IMG/VR virus record: IMGVR_UViG_3300044827_000011 | Location: 1 to 40,862 of that record | DNA from: a virus | DNA length: 40,862 bases | Reading direction: 5' to 3' (one strand) | Shown: one piece after another, positions 30,375-38,075 of the stretch | Numbering within the stretch: position 1 is the stretch's first letter | Layout: the number at the start of each line of letters is the position of its first letter | Position numbers and translations under genes: made by a program | Notes under the pieces: model-generated | Databases searched by the model: none | What the model was told of the DNA's origin: nothing | What the model saw: the letters and a program-made list of their open reading frames with translations, nothing else

Positions 30375-30614
30375 ATGCATCATTTAGACTGCGAAGCTCC
30401 GCTCTGCCAAAGCGATCCAAATCAAAATTGGAAGCATGAAGTCTTGTGGTATCCGGGTGAAAGAGTTTGCCAAAAGGCCCCTTATCAGAAGTTTCAAAAG
30501 AAACAACAGTTTCAAAAGAAACAACTCGACATAAATTTCTGGGTAGCTCAGGGAAAGTTCAGAAAGACCGACATTCCGCTGACTGCTGATGCCCTTGAAA
30601 ATCGCTCTATTTGA
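30375..30614 (+). CDS. Small protein with an 18-bp tandem repeat
   Basis: 79 aa between terminase and portal. It starts HHLDCEAPLCQSDPNQNWKH and contains two copies of FQKKQ encoded by an 18-bp tandem repeat at 30491-30526. The two Cys and His residues at the N-terminus could bind metal. No family recognised. Confidence 0.5.
   Translation: MHHLDCEAPLCQSDPNQNWKHEVLWYPGERVCQKAPYQKFQKKQQFQKKQLDINFWVAQGKFRKTDIPLTADALENRSI
30491..30526. repeat. 18-bp tandem repeat built on GTTTCAAAAGAAAC
   Basis: Two copies of GTTTCAAAAGAAACAAC, period 18, each with the palindromic core GTTTC-AAAA-GAAAC. A third copy is at 27593-27609, and 21 bases around it (27590-27610) equal 30506-30526. Confidence 0.8.
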
Positions 30615-30685
30615 AACACCCGTTTTTTTCCACCCTTATTCTAAGCCATTAGTTTTTAATCCAAGAAGCTCATATAGCAAAGACG

Positions 30686-32512
30686 ATGGACAGCACCACT
30701 TACAAAATCTACGAAGAACTGAAGGACATCAAATCCAATTATGAGGGCACATCGCTTGAAAAGGTTTCGGGACTGAAAAGAAGCCAGTATAAGGTGATAA
30801 AGATGTGCGAGTATTACAGCGATTCACGCTATTTGGGATCATACGCCAACAACAAGAAATCGGTGGGCGGCGGAAGCATAGACGTTCCCTTTTACAACAT
30901 TGTGAATTATCGCGTGGCTCTGGCCAAAACCGCTACTGACTTGGATATAAAAGATATTCAGATCGTAGCCGACCACCCGGAGGACGAAGTGGCTTCGATG
31001 CTCCTTAATCGTGAAGCCTATGAATGGATGAAGGATTCTGAATTCTCTAAGACTTTAAATGATATGGGTCTGACCCGTCCCAAATACGGAGGTTATCTGG
31101 TGAAGAAGACCGAGGACAAGGATTTGAAGATTGAAGTCGTCAGGTGGACAAATGTCTGGACGGATCAGAATGACATCATGGCTGGGCCATTTGTGGAATG
31201 CCATCATCTTTCGCCGGTTACGATTAAGAAGAAAGAAGGAATCTGGTACGACGTGGATGATCTTCTTCGTGTATGGAAAAAGATGAAGGCCGCCGACCGC
31301 CCGACTGCCATAGATGTCTATGAGATCACCGGAGAATTCCCTATTTCCATCTACAAAGACGCCGAAGGAAAGAACTATACCGATAAGGACGAATACACCT
31401 ATTCCCTGCAAAGATATTTCTGCGCCAATCTCGATGGACAGTATCATTTGCTCTACGCCGAAGAATTGTCGGGAGAATTGGATGACTACTACGAATATCT
31501 TGGCTGGGAGGACAACGGCTATGGACTTGGCAGAGGCGTGATTGAAGATAGCGAAGAAGCGCAAGTGTGGACCAACGATTCTGTAATAAACGAGATGATC
31601 GCTATGACTTTGGCAGGCAGGGTGGGAATAAAGACGACCTCAAAAAAACTGGGCAATAACATCTTGGAACACGACCACGGAAAGATTTATGAATTAGATG
31701 AGGGAAAAGATATGAACTCTTTCTCTTTCGCTCCTGGGGCTTTGGGCCAATATCAGAATCAGATTGAGAAGTGGCGTACACAGGCGGACAATGTTACTTC
31801 ATCATTCAATTCAATTACCGGCGAGCAGCCTCCTTCCGGCACTCCCTATTCTCAAACTGCATTACTGAATCAAGTGGCCTCAAAACCATTTGACTACAAG
31901 CGCGAAGAATGGGGCATACATCTGACTAAGATATTCGATAAGTGGATCATTCCCTATTTGATAAAGAAGATAAAGAAAGAGCATATCCTGGTATCAAATT
32001 TCAGCGATACCGAACTTGAAGCCATAGATGAAGCGTTTTCCAATAAGAACGTCAATCAGGGATTGTTGAAGATGGTCCTCGCCGGCGAAGACCCCACTCC
32101 CGAACTGCAATCGGGCATGAAGGACATGTACAAGCAACACATTAAGAAGCAAGGCAAGAAAAGATTCCTGAACGTGCCTGATGGATTCTTTACTGACATC
32201 GAAGCCAAAGTGACGGTTGTGACGACGGGCGAGCAGAAGAACAAGGCGGTCATCTTGCAATCGCTCTCTGAACTGATGAAGACCGTCATCGGCTCGATGA
32301 ATCCGGCCACAGGGAAGTTCGGAGTCTTGGAAGACCCGACCTTGAATAAAATCTTCAAGGAGATTTTGGAGATAGCGGGATCAGGTATAAGTCCCATATC
32401 CATTCCCACTCCCACTGGTCAAGTCCCGCAGGCGCCACAGACTCCGCAAGCGCCGGCTCCGGCTCCGGCTTCTGGTGGCGTGTCGATGCCGATGTCTCCT
32501 GCTTTGGCATGA
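30686..32512 (+). CDS. Portal protein
   Basis: 608 aa, directly after the terminase, as usual. Long alpha/beta protein with DVPFYNIVNYRVALAKTATD near the N-terminus and a helical region containing SFAPGALGQYQNQIEKWRTQ. The segment ITGEQPPSGTPYSQTALLNQ resembles the helix before the tunnel loop in portals of short-tailed phages. The C-terminus is Pro/Ala-rich (VPQAPQTPQAPAPAPASG). It forms the dodecameric DNA gate. The stop shares ATGA with the next gene. Confidence 0.8.
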   Translation: MDSTTYKIYEELKDIKSNYEGTSLEKVSGLKRSQYKVIKMCEYYSDSRYLGSYANNKKSVGGGSIDVPFYNIVNYRVALAKTATDLDIKDIQIVADHPEDEVASMLLNREAYEWMKDSEFSKTLNDMGLTRPKYGGYLVKKTEDKDLKIEVVRWTNVWTDQNDIMAGPFVECHHLSPVTIKKKEGIWYDVDDLLRVWKKMKAADRPTAIDVYEITGEFPISIYKDAEGKNYTDKDEYTYSLQRYFCANLDGQYHLLYAEELSGELDDYYEYLGWEDNGYGLGRGVIEDSEEAQVWTNDSVINEMIAMTLAGRVGIKTTSKKLGNNILEHDHGKIYELDEGKDMNSFSFAPGALGQYQNQIEKWRTQADNVTSSFNSITGEQPPSGTPYSQTALLNQVASKPFDYKREEWGIHLTKIFDKWIIPYLIKKIKKEHILVSNFSDTELEAIDEAFSNKNVNQGLLKMVLAGEDPTPELQSGMKDMYKQHIKKQGKKRFLNVPDGFFTDIEAKVTVVTTGEQKNKAVILQSLSELMKTVIGSMNPATGKFGVLEDPTLNKIFKEILEIAGSGISPISIPTPTGQVPQAPQTPQAPAPAPASGGVSMPMSPALA

Positions 32513-32730
32513 ATTCTAACCTCAAACACTTTTACGATAATGTCCCAGAGAGGGAGGCGGTCAAAACTTTCCTCATCGAGACATTGCAGGAAATGGCCAT
32601 CAAGCGCGTTTTCGACAAGCAGACTGTGGCAGGAATATATGAGGCTAATAAGGCGATCGAGAGATGTTTCGACCGATTGGAGGAATTATACGGCGCGACT
32701 CCACCGCCAGTAAATATAAATTCAAGATAA
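32509..32730 (+). CDS. Small helical head-block protein (73 aa)
   Basis: Starts on ATGA with the portal and ends on TAATG with the next gene. Helical (VKTFLIETLQEMAIKRVFDK, KAIERCFDRLEELYG). A small protein at this position is frequent in phage head operons, but its role is not known. Confidence 0.6.
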   Translation: MNSNLKHFYDNVPEREAVKTFLIETLQEMAIKRVFDKQTVAGIYEANKAIERCFDRLEELYGATPPPVNINSR

Positions 32731-32942
32731 TGCCATATAAAAGTTCAGCTCAAAGAAAATTCTTCCATACGGCGACTGCCCGTAAAAAAGGCATTAAGGC
32801 CGCTGTTGTCGATGAATTCGATTCTGCCAGCAAAGGCATGAAATTGCCCGCCAAGAAAGGCTTGCCTGCCGGTTTAGCGAAATACCAGGCGAATAAGAAG
32901 AAGGCGGCTTTCCATGCATCCCGTGGAAAAATCAAATTGTGA
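32730..32942 (+). CDS. Small basic phage protein (70 aa)
   Basis: ATG 32730 overlaps the previous stop (TAATG). It reads PYKSSAQRKFFHTATARKKG then VVDEFDSASKGMKLPAKKG, a pattern seen in many phage head-block proteins (PFKSxAQRRFF...). Basic, so it may bind DNA or the scaffold. Confidence 0.65.
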   Translation: MPYKSSAQRKFFHTATARKKGIKAAVVDEFDSASKGMKLPAKKGLPAGLAKYQANKKKAAFHASRGKIKL

Positions 32943-32945
32943 TAT
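32936..32945 (+). promoter_or_regulatory. Extended -10-like element before the scaffold gene
   Basis: TTGTGA-TATACT occurs over the stop codon of the preceding gene, about 55 bp before ATG 33000. No strong -35 seen. Confidence 0.3.
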
Positions 32946-32999
32946 ACTTTTACCAACCGGAGCCTGACCGAGAAAACAGGTTTAACTGTTCACATCTAC

Positions 33000-33497
33000 A
33001 TGCAACAAGATGATACCGGCGAGAACCAAGCCGAGCAAAAAGAAGTTCAACCGGAAACCCCGGAGCAGCCCGCCGAGGAATCGCAGGGCGAGACCAAAGA
33101 GGAAACTGCTGAAGACAAGTTAGCAAAAGCTGAAGCCGAGGCCGCCAAATGGCGACGGCTGTTCGAGAAGGCGTCAAAGCCTTCAAAGGTCGAGGCACCG
33201 AGCCTCGCTTCAACAGCGCCTGTTGAGGAGACCGTCTTACTGGCACAGGGCATGAGCGAAGAACTCTTGACAGAGTTGAAAGCCGTAGCCCAAGTCCGTA
33301 AAACTACACTCATCAAAGCGCAGAGCGATCCCATATTCGTCTCCATCAAGGAAAAGTATGAAAAGGATGCGCAGACGAAGAACGCCAGCTTGCCGGCCTC
33401 CCGGGGTTCGGGTCAGATGAAAGCCCAAAAGACTTTCACCTCACCTGGCTTAACGCGAGAGGAACACCGGAAGATGGTCATGGAATCTAATATATAA
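33000..33497 (+). CDS. Putative capsid scaffolding protein
   Basis: 165 aa, immediately before the capsid gene. It is strongly acidic and Gln/Glu/Pro-rich in the first 45 residues and helical after that (EDKLAKAEAEAAKWRRLFEK). A basic C-terminal helix ends LTREEHRKMVMESNI. Acidic N-terminus plus basic helical tail and this gene order are hallmarks of phage scaffolds that line the prohead. Confidence 0.75.
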   Translation: MQQDDTGENQAEQKEVQPETPEQPAEESQGETKEETAEDKLAKAEAEAAKWRRLFEKASKPSKVEAPSLASTAPVEETVLLAQGMSEELLTELKAVAQVRKTTLIKAQSDPIFVSIKEKYEKDAQTKNASLPASRGSGQMKAQKTFTSPGLTREEHRKMVMESNI

Positions 33498-33503
33498 AAT
33501 AAT

Positions 33504-35840
33504 ATGGCAGTTTTAACAGGTACGTTTCCCCTTGCGACGGCGACCAATACGAGTTTGGACTCGTGGATTCCGTTAACTTAAATCAGCGGAATTAAAATCT
33601 CACTTAATTAATGGCGAAAATCCGACAGGACAACGCTCAACAACCTTGAAAATACATGCGTGTTATGATACCCTAATTGGGTATGAAAATAACACCACAA
33701 TATATAGCTGGATTTATTGACGGAGAAGGTTATTTTGGAATTGTGAAGAAGAACGACACGAGATTTGGGATGGATTATTATTATGTTCCGGTATTAAAAA
33801 TCTCCCAAGTGACTCAACATCGTGCAGTTCTTGACGCAATAAAAAAATATTTAGGATATGGAATATTCTGGGAAGGAAAAAACACGAGTACGTCTAATGG
33901 CAAGCGGGTCTCCTCATTAGAGTTTCGTGGTATGAAACGAGTATTCCCGATAGTCAAAAAATTATATCCGTATCTTATAGTCAAAAAACCGCAAGCTGAA
34001 ATCTTATTAGAGTATTCAAAATTACCAGTCTACACCTATAACAAAAGAGGTGAAGCAAAAATGATAGAACTGGATAGACAACGAACAATTTTGTATAAAA
34101 AAATAAGGGCATGTAATCATCGAGGAGTTGCAGAGACTAAATAGAGAGAACCCGAAAGGGTATGCAATAGTCCGACCTACGACAATAAATAAAATCGTAG
34201 ACCGAGCAGAAATGCCTCGGCGCTCCATATGGAGTAGTAACAAAAAGTGATCTGGGGAGAGAAAGTGAATGAGTTCTATCGTAATAAACTGGTAGCCGCA
34301 CCGTTCTTCACTGACCGGTCGGATGAAGTCAGTGGCGGCGGTGATACTTTGTACACGCCGAACACCACGGAGTTCACCGCGAGCGCAAAGGCGACCGGTG
34401 TAGCCGTGACCTTGAATAGCAATAGCGACACCAAGCAGACCTTGAATATCAATAGTTGGTTTGAGGCGTCGTTCGGGATCGAAGACGCCGAAGCCGCGCA
34501 AGTGAAAAGGTCTTACTCGTTGATGGAGAGATACTCGAAGAACGTGGCTTACGCCATCGCCAAGAAGTTGGATACGGCTATCGTTACGTTATTCGCGACT
34601 TTCACCAATGCTGTTGGTTCTTCATTGAACACTTTGGGAGATTCGGATATTCGCGCGGCCTTCGCCTATTTGGAGACGGCCGGCGCGGATGTCATGGAGT
34701 CGGCATGGTTTGTTTCGCCGAACGTAAACATAAATGCGTCATCCATTGGCGACAATGGAAAGAAAACGATTGAAATTGCGGGGAACACCCTTTGGGTCAA
34801 TCCGCAGCCAAGCCCCTATTGGGGAAGGTTCAGAGACTATAATAATCGCATCTCAATTGAGATGAAGGGATAGTCCAAACTATGCGGTAACGCATAGAGT
34901 AAGGCAGAAATGACCTTACCGCCTTGAAAATTAGAGTTGTTTGTACTATACTTATAGTATGAACAAAAAGAGACTAGAAGAGTTCCGTGGATTCTTTTAT
35001 GCGGATGGTTCTGTGACACTTCATAAACGACGGGCAAAAGGCCGTTACGTGAAGGTTGACGGGACGAAAGTAGATCATTATCGAAATCTTTATACAGTCC
35101 GGATCCATGTCGGGCAAAGGATTGATAATCTTCCGCTTTTGAAAGAGTTTCAAAAAGAATACGGCGGATATGTATATCTCATGCGACCAACGGCGACAAA
35201 GTTCTCTAGGAACATGTCTGCTCAATGGTCAGTTCAATCTCTCGTAGGATGTTACGTGCTTTTGAAATCGCTTCTTCAAACCCAGTTTACATATAGGGGC
35301 ATGGATGCGGTCAGGGCATGTTATGAATACTGCGATTGGAAATTGAAACGCGGGGTACAGGTAAAACTTACTCCGAAAGACAGAGAGTATGTAGATAGTT
35401 TAATCGCGAGATTAAAAAAAGCTCATGAGTTTTCTCTAAAATATCAAGGTCAGCAAGCAATAGATTGATTTTGGAAGCAGATACAGGGTATCGATAAGTT
35501 CAGCTTGGCGGTCAATTCGCCGGTGAATGACCCGACAGCTAAGATGCCGGATGGGCACTTGTATGGACGTCCGATCTATGTGACGAATCAGATCATCACG
35601 GCCAACGTGGCTTCGGGCGGAGTGGCAAATGCCCTCGCCGTGCCCGATGCGATCCATTGGGCTACTTCACCGTTGGGTGCGGGAGGTTCAAAGGCACCGG
35701 CAATGGTCGGGTCACAGGGCATTCGCGTTCAGTCCAATTACATTCCCGAATATTTGACAACGGTAACGACGGCGGATATCTTGTACGGGTCTGTATTGAA
35801 TAGGGCGACGGGTGGCGTGTGGGTAAAGACATCGGCTTGA
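33504..35840 (+). CDS. Major capsid protein gene, three exons (two group I introns)
   Basis: Exons proposed: 33504-33573, 34248-34725 and 35474-35840. Together they are 915 nt, an open frame of 304 aa. The protein runs AVLTGTFPLATATNTSLDSW, IPLIWGEKVNEFYRNKLVAA, PFFTDRSDEVSGGGDTLYT, and after the second junction KQIQGIDKFSLAVNSPVND. Chymotrypsin-like features are absent; the order fits an HK97-fold capsid of short-tailed phages. Each junction follows a U in the exon and a G at the intron end. The second 3' site could be shifted; the alternative is after base 35488. The gene follows the scaffold. Confidence 0.85.
33646..33674 (+). promoter_or_regulatory. Candidate promoter of the intron 1 endonuclease
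   Basis: -35 TTGAAA (33646-33651), 17-bp spacer, extended -10 TGA-TACCCT (33669-33674), then eight bases and ATG 33683. The -10 is a poor match, so confidence is low. Confidence 0.35.
33683..34144 (+). CDS. LAGLIDADG homing endonuclease of intron 1
   Basis: 153 aa from ATG 33683. The motif YIAGFIDGEGYFGI is the LAGLIDADG helix with its catalytic acid; only one motif is visible, so it probably works as a dimer. It ends at 34144 within the P7 strand of the intron. Promoter-like TTGAAA-17-TACCCT (extended TGA) lies 8 bp before the ATG. It would cut intron-free capsid genes and spread the intron. Confidence 0.85.
   Translation: MKITPQYIAGFIDGEGYFGIVKKNDTRFGMDYYYVPVLKISQVTQHRAVLDAIKKYLGYGIFWEGKNTSTSNGKRVSSLEFRGMKRVFPIVKKLYPYLIVKKPQAEILLEYSKLPVYTYNKRGEAKMIELDRQRTILYKKIRACNHRGVAETK
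34248..34725 (+). CDS. Major capsid protein, exon 2
   Basis: This is the largest capsid exon. The frame continues past 34725 into intron sequence to an artificial stop at 34873, and begins with the completion of the Leu codon split by intron 1. Contains TLYTPNTTEFTASAKATGVA, GIEDAEAAQVKRSYSLMERY and the end of the conserved SAWFVSPNV. The 5' splice site is supported by AACGT/GCGT P1 pairing of only 4 bp. Confidence 0.8.
34924..34952 (+). promoter_or_regulatory. Promoter of the intron 2 endonuclease (leaderless geometry)
   Basis: -35 TTGAAA (34924-34929), spacer 17, -10 TATACT (34947-34952), six bases (TATAGT), ATG 34959. No Shine-Dalgarno. It allows expression of the endonuclease without reading through the capsid message. 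Confidence 0.65.
34959..35468 (+). CDS. LAGLIDADG homing endonuclease of intron 2
   Basis: 169 aa from ATG 34959. The motif FRGFFYADGSVT is the LAGLIDADG helix (single motif). The basic region KRRAKGRYVKVDGTK likely contacts DNA. It stops 5 bases before the proposed 3' splice site, in the same frame as exon 3. TTGAAA-17-TATACT with six bases to the ATG is present upstream. Confidence 0.85.
   Translation: MNKKRLEEFRGFFYADGSVTLHKRRAKGRYVKVDGTKVDHYRNLYTVRIHVGQRIDNLPLLKEFQKEYGGYVYLMRPTATKFSRNMSAQWSVQSLVGCYVLLKSLLQTQFTYRGMDAVRACYEYCDWKLKRGVQVKLTPKDREYVDSLIARLKKAHEFSLKYQGQQAID
35474..35840 (+). CDS. Major capsid protein, exon 3
   Basis: The C-terminal 122 codons plus stop. It contains GIDKFSLAVNSPVNDPTAKM, HLYGRPIYVTNQ and VQSNYIPEYLTTVTT, typical of the C-terminal half of a capsid protein. 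Without splicing there is no start codon of its own except a TTG at 35505. The upstream frame ends at the endonuclease stop 35468. Confidence 0.85.
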
Positions 35841-35858
35841 TTGTGTAAATGTATTTGG

Positions 35859-35864
35859 TACAAT
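35859..35864 (+). promoter_or_regulatory. Candidate -10 before the sugar module
   Basis: TACAAT preceded by TGG (extended -10), with TTGATT 16 bp upstream (35837-35842) over the capsid stop. It would start a transcript at about 35871 leading into the structured leader at 35873-35949. Confidence 0.45.
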
Positions 35865-35872
35865 CCGATATC

Positions 35873-35949
35873 ATATGGGCTTAGGTCCATAGGATTGTTA
35901 GGGAAGAGACCTCAAAGCTTTCTTCCCTAGCTTTGAGAGCAATCTATGG
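35873..35949 (+). ncRNA. Structured 5' leader with three competing pairings
   Basis: Outer stem CCATAG-ATTG (35887-35897, one bulged G) pairs with CAATCTATGG (35940-35949), which contains the ATG of the next gene. Inside, TAGGGAAGA (35899-35907) pairs with TCTTCCCTA (35921-35929), and CTCAAAGC (35911-35918) pairs with GCTTTGAG (35930-35937). The two inner pairings interleave. TATGG (35875-35879) can also pair with CCATA (35887-35891), opening the outer stem. It is an attenuator- or switch-like element, function inferred. Confidence 0.5.
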
Positions 35950-36080
35950 AAAAACAAAATAATCCAAAAGTCGTCGTCTCGCCTCATCCGGTGAAAGAGA
36001 GGATCATGCTGGATGTAAACGGGAATGAAATCGACCCGAAAACAAAAAAAATCGTGCGACGCGCCGAGGAGATAAAATGA
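35946..36080 (+). CDS. Small protein (44 aa) before the sugar module
   Basis: ATG 35946 to TGA 36080, ATGA junction with the glycosyltransferase. It reads KVVVSPHPVKERIMLDVNGN then EIDPKTKKIVRRAEEIK. Its start codon is inside the outer stem of the structured leader, so translation may depend on leader folding. No family. Confidence 0.6.
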   Translation: MEKQNNPKVVVSPHPVKERIMLDVNGNEIDPKTKKIVRRAEEIK

Positions 36081-37147
36081 AGGTCTATTATGTGACGTCG
36101 AATAATTGGGGAGCCTATGTTGTTAGATGCTTATTGCCCTTGGTAGCTAACGGTTGGGATGGCGATTCGGTTTCTCTCATTCCTTTCAAGAAAACTCCTG
36201 AAGACAAATTTCGGGCGGCCAATGATGCGGATATCGTTGTGATTCATCGACCGTCAGACAAAACGAGATTGGAGCTCGTGCGCCTTCTCAAGCAAAAAGG
36301 CAAGAAGATCGTGGTGGATAACGATGATACTTTCAAAGACCACCAGTCCGTAAAGCTGAACGAATACTTTGACAAAGAAAGGGTCAGGAGAGGACTAGAA
36401 AATGTGAACATGATATTCGATGCCTGCCTCATCGAAGCCGACCTTGTTACCACCACAACAGAATTCTTGGCCGAGGAATATAGAAAACTGAATAAGAATG
36501 TCGTTGTCCTGCCAAACTGTGTTGATCCCTTCTACTTCGATGAACCTCTCCGAAATGAAACTGATATTGTGAGAATTGGTATTACGGGTTCCATCACCAA
36601 TACCGGAGATTTGGATGTGGCTGCTCCTATAATCAGACACTATGAGAAAGACAAGAGAGTGAAGATAGTCTTCTTCGGTCTTCCATCAAACAGAAAAGAC
36701 AATCCCCGGACCGAAGCCATATACCGTGATGAGTATGCTTTTCTCGATTCAGTTGATGTTGAATGGCATCCGGCCGTTGACGCCGACAAATGGTACGACA
36801 AGATAAACGAATTGAGACTGGACATCATGCTCATACCGAGGGAGGACAACTATTTCAATAGGTGTAAATCAAATCTTAAATTCTTGGAAGCCAGCATGTT
36901 TGAAATTCCTTGTATATGTTCTGCCTTTGCCGATGAGAAATCTCCTTACCAGGCCAATCCCCTCGACAGAGAGAATCTGGTTTTAGTCTATGACAATTCC
37001 AAGTGGATAGAGGAGATTGAAAAGCTGATTGCCGACAAAGAAGGGAGAAGGGCTTTAGGAAAAAAAGCGCACGAATATGTTCTCACGAATTACAATATCG
37101 ACGACAAAGCGCATTTGTGGGAAGAAGCGTATCGAAAGATACTATGA
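36077..37147 (+). CDS. GT-B glycosyltransferase (GT4-like)
   Basis: 356 aa, first large gene of the sugar module. N-terminal part: VYYVTSNNWGAYVVRCLLPL, a Rossmann half. C-terminal half: RIGITGSITNTGDLD, then KIVFFGLPSNRK, and the GT4-like LKFLEASMFEIPCICSA followed by ENLVLVYDNSKWIEEIEKLI, the donor-binding E-x7-E region. It would transfer a nucleotide-activated sugar to a glycan. ATGA at both ends. Confidence 0.75.
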   Translation: MKVYYVTSNNWGAYVVRCLLPLVANGWDGDSVSLIPFKKTPEDKFRAANDADIVVIHRPSDKTRLELVRLLKQKGKKIVVDNDDTFKDHQSVKLNEYFDKERVRRGLENVNMIFDACLIEADLVTTTTEFLAEEYRKLNKNVVVLPNCVDPFYFDEPLRNETDIVRIGITGSITNTGDLDVAAPIIRHYEKDKRVKIVFFGLPSNRKDNPRTEAIYRDEYAFLDSVDVEWHPAVDADKWYDKINELRLDIMLIPREDNYFNRCKSNLKFLEASMFEIPCICSAFADEKSPYQANPLDRENLVLVYDNSKWIEEIEKLIADKEGRRALGKKAHEYVLTNYNIDDKAHLWEEAYRKIL

Positions 37148-37698
37148 TCCATCCTGATCGCATCTTCGGCAGAATCGGCAACCGTATGTGGCAAGGCGCT
37201 TTCTTATATTCCTATTCGAAAGACCACGATACAGATTTCTACTTCCAAGACCCCTACTACTTCAAAGACCACGAGGAAGCCGTCAGGACTTTATACTCGT
37301 CTGATATTCCTTCTCCGATAGACGCCGTGGCTATACATGTGAGGCGCGGCGATTATGTGAATAACCCTTTCTATGTCGATTTGATGAAGACTGACTATTA
37401 TAAAAAAGCCATGAAGCATTTTTCTCCGAAAGAGAAGTTCATCGTTTTTTCCGACGACATCGTCTGGTGCGAACTTCAACCGATATTCAAGGGTTGTGAG
37501 TTTTCCTATGAAGATGAGATAGACGACATGAATAAAATGGCCGCTTGCAAAGCCCATATCATTTCGAATTCTAGCTTTGGATTTTGGTCAGCATGGCTCT
37601 CACCGGAATATCCGCATAACAAAGTGATCGCGCCAAAGAATTATTATGCCGATGGCATCGAAAGAACTGTCCTGCCGGAGCATTGGATAAAAATTTAA
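37144..37698 (+). CDS. GT11 alpha-1,2-fucosyltransferase-like glycosyltransferase
   Basis: 184 aa from ATG 37144 (ATGA with the upstream gene). Canonical GT11 motifs: GRIGNRMWQGAFLYS, AIHVRRGDYVNNP, FIVFSDDIVWC, and SNSSFGFWSAWLSP. The HVRRGDY Arg residues bind the GDP-fucose phosphates. It is shorter than usual (280-300 aa), because the region after the first motif is compact. Acceptor unknown. Confidence 0.85.
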   Translation: MIHPDRIFGRIGNRMWQGAFLYSYSKDHDTDFYFQDPYYFKDHEEAVRTLYSSDIPSPIDAVAIHVRRGDYVNNPFYVDLMKTDYYKKAMKHFSPKEKFIVFSDDIVWCELQPIFKGCEFSYEDEIDDMNKMAACKAHIISNSSFGFWSAWLSPEYPHNKVIAPKNYYADGIERTVLPEHWIKI

Positions 37699-37700
37699 TT

Positions 37701-38075
37701 ATGAAAACCTGCTGTCATTGCAAAAAGATAGGAAATGATTTTATGGTCAGGACAACTACCAAATCTGGTATTTATTATATTTGTCATGATTGCCAGAATG
37801 ATAAGACTATAAAATATATGAGAACTGAACGAGGTAGAAGGAATGCAAGTTTGAATACAAAAAGGATGGTAAAAAAATATCATGATAAAAATCTATCAAG
37901 ACAAAAATTACAATATGCTGTGAGAGTTGGAAGTCTTTTAAGACCGAAAAGATGTGACCAATGTAAAAAAATTGGAAAGATAGGAGCACATCATAGGGAT
38001 TATAAACAACCTTTGGATGTTATGTGGCTTTGTCCTAGATGTCATAGCTTGATGCATAGGCAATTAAAAATATGA
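37701..38075 (+). CDS. HNH-type zinc endonuclease
   Basis: 124 aa from ATG 37701. It starts with a knuckle CCHCKK, followed by CHDC. The second zinc pair is RCDQCKK (Cys85, Cys88) with the catalytic AHHRDY (His97-His98), and WLCPRCHSLMHR completes the HNH (Cys111, Cys114, His119). A free-standing homing-type enzyme inserted in the sugar module. No Shine-Dalgarno; the AT-rich codon use differs from the neighbouring sugar genes, suggesting separate origin. It ends on ATGA with the next gene. Confidence 0.8.
   Translation: MKTCCHCKKIGNDFMVRTTTKSGIYYICHDCQNDKTIKYMRTERGRRNASLNTKRMVKKYHDKNLSRQKLQYAVRVGSLLRPKRCDQCKKIGKIGAHHRDYKQPLDVMWLCPRCHSLMHRQLKI

Larger units (their letters stand above)
33574..34247 (+). 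other. Group I intron 1 in the capsid gene (674 nt)
   Basis: P1 is a 7-bp pairing of exon ATTCCGT (33567-33573) with GCGGAAT (33586-33592), including the U-G wobble at the splice site. The P7 strands are GAGACTA (34133-34139) and ATAGTCC (34167-34173), with ACCC-GAAA-GGGT between them as P8. P9 is CTACGA/TCGTAG (34177-34200), followed by CCGAG/CTCGG. The intron ends with G34247. The endonuclease frame sits before P7. Confidence 0.85.
34726..35473 (+). other. Group I intron 2 in the capsid gene (748 nt)
   Basis: Clear core: P4 TGCGG/CCGCA (about 34777-34806), P6 CCCC-TATT-GGGG, P7 strands GAGACTAT and ATAGTCC around P8 CATCTC-AATT-GAGATG (34849-34864), P9 CTATGCG-GTAA-CGCATAG (34880-34897), and P9.1 GTAAGG/CCTTAC (34899-34919). 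The endonuclease gene follows P9.1, unlike intron 1, where it sits inside the core. The loop CAGAAATG is shared with intron 1, so the two are related. It ends with G35473. Confidence 0.9.
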
